Part shown: piece after piece, positions 44,968 to 57,600 of the stretch
Numbering within the stretch: the first letter of the stretch is position 1
Layout of the letters: every line of letters begins with the position of its first letter
DNA from: Flabesymbios commensalis
Lineage: Eukaryota > Annelida > Polychaeta > Terebellida > Flabelligeridae
DNA: 64,000 nucleotides
Reading direction: 5' to 3'
NCBI GenBank assembly: GCA_964017125.1
Contig: OZ024902.1
Span: 59,370,346-59,434,345, forward strand
Notes under the pieces: model-generated
What the model saw: only the letters and a program-made list of their open reading frames with translations
Databases searched by the model: none
Told to the model about the DNA's origin: nothing
Position numbers and translations under genes: made by a program

Positions 44968-45285
44968 GGGGCCCTAGGGTAGTGGTTAGCACCGCTGCCT
45001 TTCACGCCAGAGTCCGGGGTTCGGTTCCCGGTCTCGGCGGTTTGAAAGAAACAAAATTGTTTCTTCCCCATCCACGTTTGAAAGTTAGTATTGCGGGGAG
45101 CCTCCGTGACCGAGAGGTAGCGTGCTGGGCCTCAGATCGCCAGGGCTCGAATTTCGAATCCTGTGTCTGGAGGACAGTGTCATCTCAATCATCTCACCAT
45201 CCTCAGGAGGTTCTCCTGGCCCAGTTTAGTCTATATGTGCACAAAGGTGGCCTAAAGCCCGATTCATTTTATTTCATTTTTTGCA
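44968..45285 (+). mobile_element. Composite tRNA-derived SINE (two tRNA-like heads)
   Basis: The first head, at about 44971-45043, resembles tRNA-Glu: A box-like gggtagtggttagcaccg, anticodon-loop region ctttcac, B box ggggttcggttccc with one T-stem mismatch. A second tRNA-like unit at about 45095-45172 has gtgaccgagaggtagcgtg and the weaker B box agggctcgaatttcg. A ~110-bp body follows, ending ttttatttcatttt. It lies 300 bp upstream of PSAT1. Confidence 0.7.
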
Positions 45286-45299
45286 GACCTGTACAATTC

Positions 45300-45580
45300 A
45301 TAATATTGAATGACATGTGATATTAAATTGTCTGTTACCCGTATCCCGATTCGCACAATATGCGAGCACTCCAGTGTAAACAGAACCACGTGACGGGAGC
45401 TGACTATTTTGGCTGTGGTTTTGAGGAGGGGCCTCAGTCATCAGCTGATCTCTCACAAGGAAACACCGTAGCCATTTAGATCCTTTTGTTCACGCTCATA
45501 GTCTTCAATCGACTATTTATGAAGATAAGAGAGTTAAAAAATCATACCCAAGCTAAATACCTACTACTATTTACAACACA
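45300..45580 (+). promoter_or_regulatory. PSAT1 upstream region / likely 5' UTR
   Basis: Between the SINE and the start codon. It is less AT-rich than its surroundings, with a CAGCTG E-box near 45442, but no TATA box is placed with confidence. The promoter role is inferred from position. Confidence 0.4.
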
Positions 45581-45637
45581 ATGGCTCCAAGAAAAGTGAT
45601 CAATTTTGCTCCGGGACCGGCGAAAATACCTGAGGAG
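45581..45637 (+). CDS. PSAT1: PSAT1 exon 1 (residues 1-19)
   Basis: [19 protein letters not shown], donor gtgagt, phase 0. The FAPGPAKIP motif is the family's N-terminal signature. Confidence 0.95.
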
Positions 45638-48600
45638 GTGAGTGCAGACAGTCAATGACAAGAATCGAGATGTGAAATCTCTTAGAAAATCACAATGACG
45701 TCATCACTGTATGCATAATATATTACATAAGATATTGATTACAGCATTATGCCATCAGGCCTAGTATTCACCATAAGTATTATCATAGTGTAACTGTAAG
45801 TAGCCTATTCAGTCATCGGCAAGCATGGTTTCATGTAAACCCTAACACGTTAAATCGTTAAATAAAAATAAATGATTTTTATGGACTAACGACATTAGAC
45901 TGTTGAATCGACTTGCTTCATCATTTTCATGTAACGTTAAAATCATGACAGTGCTTTGAAGTTTGAGGCTTTTCCCATTGCCAATATTACAATTACATGT
46001 CATGTGGAAGTTGCACATATTCATAGACTAACTGAAGTGTTGGCTAAGCCAGGCTATTTTAGTATTTATATTATTTGCCAGACTAATAAGCTCTTGTCAC
46101 ATTCTATTACCTTTCATGCTTACTTTTAGTTATTTTATTTTTTAGCTCTAACCTGTCACAGTACTCAGTAGTGACAGTGGTAAACTAAATGTAACACTTG
46201 TAATATTTTAATTTGTAGGTCATGAAGAAGGCCCAAGAAGAACTAGTCAATTATGAGAATACAGGCGTCAGCGTCATGGGTGAGTCAATTCATTAGGTGG
46301 CCTATAGCTGCTCTATTTGGCTTTTACAATGATAGGCCTACGGCTACAGGCTAAACCTTTATTACATTAGTAAATTAGTTACTTGGGTTTAAAACAGATC
46401 ATAGGCATATTTAGGCCTATTTATAGTAGGTGAGTAAGACCTACCTATAGGCCTATCATGGACTTCGATTCCTGATCTATCTAGTCTATAATCTAGGCAT
46501 GCAATTATTTACCCAATGAACATTAGCTTACATGAGACATAATTTACTGCGAGGCGTAAATAAAATTATGTAGAGGTCTATCATGTTCATTGAAATTAAC
46601 TTAGTTGATGTAGATTTAGATCTAGTATTGTTACTTTGGGCTGTCCCAACATTAAACAACATTGACCCAACATATTTTAATTTTGCAGCATATTTAAATC
46701 CAGCTGTTATGTAGGCTTGGCGGGGGGGGGGGTGCGGATTTTATGAAATTAATCAATGATTAATAATTTTTTTCAGAGCTAAGTCACAGGGGGGCAGAAT
46801 TCTCAAAAATTCTCAACACAGCCGAAGAAAATCTTCGAGAACTCGTGTAAGTAGCCCTCTTATTGATTCTTGCTCACCACACCACAAATAATAGTCAGAC
46901 AATACCTTTTTCTGTTTTTTTTAATGTTTTTTTTTTTATAATTTTTTTAAAGGCTTATATTGAAAACTGTAATTTCTTATGATATATAGATGGTCAGTGT
47001 CTCTATTTTGGTGTGTAATTTTGTGCCTAGTATAGCACGTATATTACATGTAAGCCTAGATTTATTATGTAATCATTCGACATGGATTTTAAAATATGTG
47101 TAATCTATACGGATATTAAATGTCCTAAGTACCCGAGTCTTAGGACCACTCAGGTTTATTGTCATGTCTGTGAGTGAAATGCGATATCTTGGAAAGGTCA
47201 ACGACATAGGGCCTAATGCCGTTCTCAGCGTTATCTATTAAACAATGCTTGCCGAGCTTGCGGCCATTGCTTATCTCAGAGACAAAGTGCGAGGTCAAGC
47301 CTGTGTGTGTGTGGATCTGGAGATCCGGATCCAGACCGTGGTGCACGAGTGACAGCATGCATGGTCTTTTCTTTACACACCACAGGCGCTGATTCCATGT
47401 CGGTGTAATGTTGGAACACCGTCTGCGACGGTGGTCCAACATTACACCGACATGGGGGTCAACGATAGGCCTACTTGTGCAACGCGGGATTGCTGCTTTG
47501 AATGACCTTGCTGTACAGAGTCCACATATCACGCACCACCCCCCCCCCCCCGCCCGCGCTATTCCACTTTAGTGAGAGGGGTCCACTCCGTGTGTCTCCT
47601 TGGTACTGTTATCAGATGTCATGATAAGATTACGTCATATACCTCCTTGCCACAAACGTTATAATGGACATATATCACTACATATCAGTTTGCTCGGACA
47701 GTTGTATGTCTGATTACACAACTACAGAACTGTTGTGGACTTATAATAATCAGATTCAATTAGGCCTACATTTAGTTGATTATTCATTTAGTGTAGCCCT
47801 AGCTCGACTGATTAACTGAAATACATCTATGCTACAATTTATCACCCGTATTAAATACGTAAGGCCCGGTATTAAGCATGATAATATTGATTATCTGATT
47901 ATAAGCTATATGTCTTATAATCAACCACTAGACATATGGAAAACCGTTCTGCTCGACAGATTTTATCTCAATAATATAATTGTATATAATAGCCGGATTT
48001 GACTGTGTTTAAGCAGATTAAAACACTACATACTGCATCGTATTTATAACCATGATAACACGGAAGTGAATTGCGTTTATGTCACCGTTAATCTGAACGT
48101 TAGGCCACAATCTGCAGACTAACTGTTCTAGGTGTTGGTCACTATTACATAAAGCTAATCAGCCTGGCAATGATAGTGGGCGTATCCAAGGCGGGGGGGG
48201 GGGGGTCCTGCTATTTTTTGCCAAATTCCTTACAACTTTCCCGAAATGACCTCAATGTGCCACAAAATTATTGAGTGTAGGCCTCTGGTACCCTTTTATT
48301 CAGCTTTACCTGCATGTATTTTGTTGATCTACCCATTTTCAATGAATGCCCGGTGGTGTAGTCAGAAACACACCTGAGGAAGGTGCGGAGGTGTGTAAAT
48401 GTAACCCTTTAAATCCTCACGATGCATTAAAGCATCATTTTACATCTCAGAAAACAGACTTAATTTTCCTACAACCAAGGGTTTTAGAACGAAAATTGCC
48501 ATGAAACTGGTTTACCAAACATGGCAATTTTCTTTAATTTTTAGACCACATAAAATCATCTTTATCCACTACAAGTCGAGAATTGCGACAGCAATTCGCG

Positions 48601-51600
48601 GCGTGTAGTGGATGAAGATGACAATGGTAAATTCAGGCTCGAAAGGGTTTTAATATAGAATTAATCGCTTGGACGTCACAGTGAATTTACATCACCGAAA
48701 CCGTAACGTCACATTGAAAAATAAAAATACGGGGGGGGGGGGGAATCCCATGTTGCCCCACTGACGCTGAGATGGAGTGGAGTGATCCACAGCTTACTAT
48801 ATTTAAACTTCTGTTTATATTTACCGCCTTTCGGACCATAATGTTAAATATTGGCATTCCATATTGTAACTGTAAGCGGAGGGTGGAATATGTGGTTAAC
48901 CCTTGTCCTGCTGAATTGCTTCAATTGTATTTTTCGTCATTTGAAGCTGGAATTGCTAACGCAATTTCCAGCTTCAAAAGACGAAAAATATTACTATTTA
49001 TGAAAAATAGACATGTCTAAAATTGAAATATTGGATCAACAAAGCGTCTATTAAAAACAATTTTATCAAAATTAAGTGATATTTTTATTGATCTAAAACA
49101 TCATTAACCCCGAATATATCCGGGCATAGCAGGACAAGGGTTAATGTGTGTGTTAAGAAATCACAAATTTTCTTATACCTGTATATTAGTCCATGCTTGA
49201 TGGAAACATAGATATTAATCTATGATGGAACCGAGTTGATACATTGATACTATACAATTAAGTGTTTCTCAAGTCTTTATGTTCATTTGATTTGACATAG
49301 TGAATATGTCCAGCGTGTCCATTGCATGCTTTGTAGGTCAGGTCGGTCACTCGACTGCTTTAAAGTTAGCAGCAACTAATGGAATATAGGGGCCTACTAG
49401 ATTCCTTGCTAGTATGCACCATTTATGCTAAAATGATCGGAGGGGTTTTGAACTGGGTATGCCTACATCTAACGAACAATGTATTCGCCCCGATGTTGAC
49501 CTTGTGTTGGGAAAGTGTGGGTCACTACCACAAATTGATGTAGATCATTGACCTCGTATGACCAGGCGCAACTTGATTTTATATGGTTGTTTGTCCTAAC
49601 TTTGACCCGAGGTAGGCTATATATAGTTTTAAAAAGGCGGGGGGGGGGGAGGGGTTGTAGTTATGGCTGTGCAACATATATATAGGCAACCAGACAAACT
49701 CGAGACCCAATTATTATTTATATCTACGTTTATGTATATATATCAAACACGAAATATTGTGTGTATTTAACATTTGAAAAACAATGATCTTTTCGAACGT
49801 TCACCGTATTAATCCTGTTGAAGATCACGCTGTCATCGCCGCAATTAACTAAACGATTATGACGTAATGCTGCCTGTTCCATTAAACACGATAAGTTGAG
49901 TCGATGTTGCTTAAATGTTGGTCTAACGTCGCAGACGTTGGTCTAGCTTAGCGACTCTTATGTCCTTGGTTAATTGCAATCCTGTCTTACAATTACATCA
50001 CTGACACTGGTCTAATATGCTAAAACGTTGATCCACGTATAGCAATAAAATACTCCGTAATCAGGGTAATTGTTTTGTTATTTTCGTAATATATAACGTT
50101 AATATTATTGTACATGCACTAGGCCCTACATAAATTAAAAATAATGTATATTTTATACAGGTCTCTTGATTTTTGCACTAAGCTTTCGCCGTTTACTATC
50201 TGATATATATATCGGAAGTCCACCCTTAAACTGTTAAAGGGACATGCCCAGGCTAAAATCATCAAAAGATCGGTGATTTTATTTTGGCTTATTAATATGA
50301 CCATATGATCATGATGATGTAAACATGTCCATGGACTAGAACTGCAAATGGTTTTTTAATTTTTGTGCTGCGCATTCACCAGTTAGGCTAGAGACGAAAT
50401 TCCTGATTTCTAATTATTGACAACCATGTCAAAAATAGGAATTACGGGAATTTCGTCTCTATATCTAGCCTAACTGGTGAATGCGCAGCAGGAAAATTAA
50501 AAAAACTTTTGCAGTTTACATCATATTGTCATATTAATAAGCTAAAATAAAATCACCGATTTTTTTATGATTGTAGACCTGGGCATGTCCCTTTGATTTG
50601 AATTGCCTACTATACGGTTATTTCACAATATGTAGCTAATGGTACCGCCGATAACAGTTTTCTATGAATTAAATCCCATATCAACAACACTAGAATTTGC
50701 GGTAATCGAGTGTTCGTTACTGCTTATGCTGATCACGACTGTTATCGTTTTTAATCTGTTCTATTAGTCGATCAAATCACTGTTATTGGGAATGAAATAT
50801 GTGTCTATATTATAAAACCGCGAGATTTGCAAATATTTGTGCTCAAATTGAACAAATACAATGTATGAGTAATTTTCACCCACTTGGGGTTGTGGATCGC
50901 GTTAGCGAGACACAACCTCAAGTGGTTGAAAATATAAATAAATTACCTTGGCAGGATAAGGGTTGAAACATTAATCCTCCATGGATCGATACCGAAGGCT
51001 AATATTTAATTACGTCTTGGCGCATGATGTCGTTCATATGCATGATATGTGTTATTATTAATGACCATTAAATTTTGCAATACGGGTACCGTATGTAATG
51101 TCGCGCCATCATCGCCATCAAAAGATGATTAACCCTTAGAACGCTGAAATATTTTTTCTAAATACAGCGGACAATTTGAAATCATCATTATAGTCCAAAT
51201 CGACTTAATTATTTTTTGGCCAATACGGGTTCTGAGGTCTCCCCGCAATGCAATTTGGTAGAATCTGGCGATATTTTTCTATGTCCAGGCAGAAAATAGG
51301 CCGTCCAAAAGACGGCTGGACGGCAATCTTTGACAGAATCTGATGATTCTGATGTCTATTGTCTAATGTCTGGGATAGCTTTGTACCTGCTTTGTTGAAC
51401 GATCTTTTTATTTGTTTGTTATGTTGTTTTTCAGCACAATACCTGACAACTACCAGGTGTTGTTTCTGCAGGGTGGAGCCAGTGGTCAGTTCTCTGGTAT
51501 CCCGCTGAACCTGCTTGGTCTAAAGCCAGGCATGGCGGCAGACTACATGGTGACAGGGGCGTGGTCAGCTAAAGCAGCCAACGAGGCCGAGAAATACGGC

Positions 51601-54600
51601 AATGTTAATCTGGTGTTTCCAAAAGCTAGCAAATACACATGTAAGTGATCGCTCTCTAGCAGACACCCACCGTATACTCACCTGTTCTCGCGAATAATCT
51701 GATAAAATGCACTTAAATCTTATCCTCCTGAATAAATAATTTAAATTTTCAGCCACTTGAAGTTGTGTCTCGCTACCGCGACCCACAACTTCAAGTGGAT
51801 GAAAATTACTTAAATTCCGTTCAATTTGACACCAAACATTTATTTGTAAATCTTGCTGTTTAAACACTCATTTCATTCACAATAACAGTGATTTAATCAG
51901 CTAACAAAACTGATTAAAAACGACTATTGTCGTGATCAGCAGGCAAAGAGTAAAATTAGAATCCTAATGATACACTAAATGTCAGTTGATCGTTAAAATG
52001 TTCAGCTTTTGCGACTTTAGTACAGCATGTAAGTGCTTCATTCCCGGTCATACATAGTATTTACAGTCGAGATCTTTATTGATTTTGCTAATTTAATTCA
52101 GTCATCACGTTTTTTGTTACAGCAATTCCTGACAAGTCAGAGTGGAAATTAAACCCAGAAGCATCCTACCTTTATTATTGTGCAAACGAGACAGTTCATG
52201 GTAGGTACAACCAACAAGTACATAATAACTGTCACAACACATAACCGGACTGACACTTAATGACATGAGAATTATCTCAACTTCCTATTGCATGAGATCA
52301 TTTTTGTCGATACATTATTCTCATCCTGGATAGCATACAAATTTCGAAATTATTGTGTGTGTAGAGTGATTAAATATCTGTAGGCGGCGGCTTCTTAGAA
52401 ATGATTTTACTTTCACTTAAATAATTGTTTTTCGCTATTGTAACCCGAACACACCAGTGGCTTTTTCCGTATCTAATAAAATTGTCTGGATGTGATGGCG
52501 CAGCTGGTATTATTCAATCAATAAATCAAAAAATCTTTTATAGGGCCTATACTCTCAGCAGACCGAACTCAGAGGAGCACAAATCTTTAGCATGATCATG
52601 TGTCATAATCGAGGTCACGGCAGGTTCGTTAACATGGAGCCGGGCTACCGAGACGTTAGGGTGGGAAAGCCAGATTAATAGATCTAGTTAATTTCCGGAA
52701 TGATAAAATTGTTTGGGCATTACTTATTTGAACAGGCAGGTCGTTCCATAACTGATAACGCTGGGCCAGATATAGAGTAAGCTCTCTATTATTACCACAT
52801 ACTTGTGAAATATTGTTTTTTTAAAGTGTTGTGTTACTTTCAGTCATTTGAAGCTGACGTTGCAGAAGCTATTTCCGATTTTAAATGATAGAAAAATATG
52901 TAAACGTTTAAGAACAGAGCTCATTGGTTGTACGATTGATTGAGAGCCAGTTGAACTGGTTTGGAATTCCAATTTAGGCCCACTTCCCTAATTTTTATTG
53001 TCCACATAGTCATACATTTTCACCCACTTGGAAGTTTCAAGTGGATGAACTATTTATCATAATTGGGGGACCAAACATTTGTATATTTTGGATGTTTAAA
53101 CACTCATTTTGTTCTCAACATCAGTGATTTTGTAGAAGTGTGGTGTTTCAATTACGTAAGGCCGACATTGAGTTGCAGTTCCACGTCAAATAGTATGGTA
53201 ATTTTAACAAGAAATTATGCTGATACTGAGGGCCTAAGCAAATGGGAAGTTATTCATTCAATCTATAAATGCACACGACAGAGATTTGAGCAGGAAGGTT
53301 ATCTTCAATCTTATCTTTCATACTTCTAGTTATTCATGTTAATCTTATCTTTAATATTTATAGTTTCAGTCAGTCCTATCTATTACTTTTTGCTCACTGA
53401 TCATTATAAATGCAGTACACATAGCTTTGTATTTTACCCACTTGAACTTGTGTTTCGCTACCACGACCCTTCACTCGTGTCACCAGTGTCTCTCTCTACT
53501 TCAGACTGTGACACTCACTGATAACTCGATCGTGAACCGCGACCCACTACTTCAAGTGGATGAAAAATTTAGGCCCACACCACAGTGACATGATAACACA
53601 ACTGTGACACTGATGACATTCACGACTTCACTGGCGACTTCTATGAGAAGACGTTTTTTTGCATATATGAAAATACAATTTTTTATATTTATGATTCCAA
53701 TGGCAACTGTAATTTTTGAAGCCATCCGATATACTGACTACGGGCTTCCCGCTATCTTGATTTCAACACACGCAGAAATCTCAGGCTGGATTTGCACCCA
53801 CAATGCATTCCCCTTTAAGAACCAGCTAACACGAATGCCATGAATCGCTCACTGGCCCTCCATGTTCTGTTGTGTGAGCATCTTTAAATGTTTTACCAAT
53901 CTTTGCCCGACGTTCAACGGTCAATTATCGACTTTAGTGGCACGCAGTTGTCCGTATTATTTTACCTTTCGACATAGATGACTGGCCTTGAAGCCCATAG
54001 AACATGTAGTGCACCACGCCATCGCTGGCAGACAGACTGAGGGAATTTTCCACTGTTACCGGCAGTTGCGGATAAATGCTCTATGTATAGAATTGGTACA
54101 TGTATGCCTATGTGCCGTATGTATATATTTTCGCCCCTCCTTTTTCCATCGGACCTTTCATGCGCTGGAATAACTTAAAGTGGTGTGTCTGTTCATCAGA
54201 CATCAGACGTGAGTTTAATGTTGTACCAATGTCTGTGACGTTAGCCCAACATCATCTCAATGTAGTTTCATCGTCTCTTGTTCTAATTGTGAATCAAAAT
54301 GACGTGATTCCAAGCAAACACAAAACATTTGTATAACATTTGTACAACGTCGGCCCAACGTCTTCGACGTTGGTCCAACATTGTACAAATGTTATACAAA
54401 GGTTTTTAGTGTTTACTGGGTTGGTGTCTAGCGGCCAGAGTGGACATCAATCACGTCATTTTGATATACGGGACACATATTATACGGTTACCACATTTGG
54501 ATACTAGTACTTACCATGCTTATAAATGGGTACTTGGCGTGTGGTGGGCTGGAAAGTACACGGGTTCAGAAGGGTACGATGTTCTGAGTCAGATTGTCAT

Positions 54601-57600
54601 GTGCATGTAATAAAAATTATTCAATGACTGCGTTAAATTAATATTCATCAACTGAGGTGAAGGTCGGGAAGTTTACAGTTTCCATTTATATGTCACGCTA
54701 ATTCCGGGTAGTCCTTGGCATGCGTCTCATGTGTGTGACACCCTCATTTTATATCACTTTCCGTATCTGCCGATTTGACAGTGCAATGTGAATGTAAAGT
54801 GGATCTTTCGATTCTTGGTTTGATTTAATAAAATATTGGCAGCATTCATCCACTCACTTTAGAGTTGTTAACGCGACGGTTTCATGAGCATGATCTTTTA
54901 AATTCTGTAGAGCTCAACCGTGAGGGGTAGGGTTTCCTCCAGGGGAGGGGGGGGGGGGGAGGGGCACTCAGCACCACACAAGGGGGATATCCACACCCCC
55001 CTCTTTGTTGGCAAAGAAAATCAAAATATATTCTATATTTTGGTGTCTTTTCAGTGAAAATAGGCCTTTTTAAGCACTATTGGCTACAATTGTAGAATAT
55101 AGCAAATATGTTACTAGAAGTATATGTATGCGTAATTAAACACATAAGATGACACAACCAAAAGGGACTTTATTATTTAGATGTTTTCAAATAATCAAAC
55201 AGCAGTAACTATTTACTTTACAAGTGAGCAGTAACTTACTTTGCTATTCACAGCAGTACAGTGACAAACCAGGGCCGATGCTTGGCCGTGTCAATGTACG
55301 ATAACCCGCTTATTTTGACAACCAGCATTTCTTCGGTATGTCAATGATGAATCAATAATGCAGATCAATCGCATACAATACATTAGACAGGACCACATAT
55401 CCCAGCAAACACGGGACGCTCTACCAGTGCTGGTTTGATGTTGGGCCAGCGTCTGCGACGCTGGTCCAACATTAAACCAGCAATGGTGCAACGTTTCGTG
55501 TTTGCGTCTTGACCACCAACGCCATACGCCGTGTGTGACTCAATGCCGTAAACAGTGGCTATAGACAGAGAGAATAACAACGCTGAAAATATCAATAACC
55601 TTCTTTGAAGGGAATGTGAAAGTACCCAGTGACCAGAAATCAACTTGCAAAAAACAAGCTCGGCAGTCAGTAATTGAACAACCCGCAGTTCATCATGTAA
55701 TTGTGTTGGACATGCCATTCCCGCCGCTAATGATGTACCAGACGCCAGACGCCAGGTTTTTTTCATTAAGCAGTATCACAAGTATGGAGGGGAAAATAGC
55801 AATAAACCACGAATACAAATTACATTTTCTAATGAGATTATATGACCCTTGTACAGTGTTGGCGGTAGAATGAAAAATGTCTTAGCCACTGTGGCTAAAA
55901 CCTCTGAAAAGTTTTAGCCACATTTTCTTTCTTGTAGCCACAATGAAATCATGTACCCAGTATCCAAAATATTGGTGATATTGGTCTAGTAGGCCTATTG
56001 ATTTTGCATCTTACCACAGAAAGATAACTACTCAAGTTGAACCCGTTCATGATTTAGTCTTCTTTTAGCGAATAATTAACCACAAATTTATTTCATGAAA
56101 AACTTCCAAGTGGTAGGCAAGGACGTCATGACTGCAGCAGCAGTGTAGATGGAGTCAGTTTTTTTACACTGACAATATGAGCCTGAGTTAAACGTTTCCT
56201 GTTATTGACAAATAATCACTTTGATTGATGACTTCGCATTCCTCCTTAATAAAGTATCAGGCAAAGGGAATGTACTGGGCGGCCGACCAGACTGATCACT
56301 CAGTTTTGTACAAAAAGGAGTTTTGTCCCAGCGAGGTGTTAGCTCTTAATGAATGTGAATGATTGCTTATTCATGAATGTTCTACCACAAGTTCTTTCGT
56401 CTGTTGAGGCTAATAGGTTGACCACTGACACAGTGTCAGTCAGTGACAGGTAAAACGATTAATCCATTGCAATGGACCGATGGTAATAAAATGTAAAACA
56501 CAAATTATTGAATGCAGCTACAAAATAACTCATAACACAAAGGTTGTGATACAGTGACATTATAAACATCACATGATCAGTGTGTATAAAACAACATCAT
56601 ATTATCAAGAGGACAGATCTCAGGAATAGGCCTACGCTGTGGTCGTCCGCCATTTTGTTTTTGTTAAGAATGCAAACAAACATAGTTTGTGTTGAATATA
56701 GTCTATAATATAGGCTATTATTGCTATATTTATAGATCGGCAAAATTGAAAGATGCTAGCAAGATCGCTTCAGAATTTGAAAAATCAAATAAAGCCATGT
56801 TTATGTAAATAAAACGATGGTAATGCAGTCGTTTTTCCAGCAATTTTTAACGCGAAAACGGCACAAGATCATCTCGTTTTTGTATTCGCCACTGTGGCTA
56901 AAGACATCAAAAATCTTTCGCCACATTGCAAATAGCTTCGCATTTGGCGACGTGGCGAGCGGCCAGCGCCAACGCTGCTTGTATAGTTTAGCTGATTCAC
57001 TCTGAATTTGATTGAAATTTAATTGATAAGTCCTCTATTAAACTATGTTGTCTGTGAAACCCGAAAAAAATATAACTCCTAAAAGGCGAAGAGACGAAGG
57101 CGAAGAGTAAAGTAGTAGGCCCTATATGGAGATTGTTAATCTGACGTTCTATATTCGGGTGAATAATCACAGTATTATACTGCTCGGTAAAGCCAGAAGG
57201 TAACTGCTTACTTTCCAAGTAAGCAGTTACTGGCTTTTGGTTTTGCACGGCAGTGTCTTGGGAGATGATGCCATCTTTGCTTACACAGGTATTGTAGAAC
57301 ATCATATATTGCTGTATTTACAGGTGTGGAGTTTGCTGATGTACCTGATGTTAAGGATGTCACACTGGTCTGTGATATGTCATCCAGTATGCTGTCTCAC
57401 AAGATAGATATCACCAAGGTAGAGATATATAATATTCGACTTTAGTAGGAGATGGTGTTGCTCATTTACCAGTTAATAGAGAAAGAAGGACACGATTTAA
57501 TTTCAGACGTCATGCATGTTCAAAACAAGAAATACAGGAAGAACTGATCAACGAGGTTTACAGTACAATCACTACGTTGCCACAGCAACCCCAAATTTAA

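Noticed and set aside
44971-45043. Functional tRNA-Glu gene
   Set aside because: T-stem mismatch, poor acceptor stem and continuation into a SINE body.
47140-47532. 130-codon minus-strand ORF
   Set aside because: Runs through a fold-back hairpin; the protein shows no conserved pattern.
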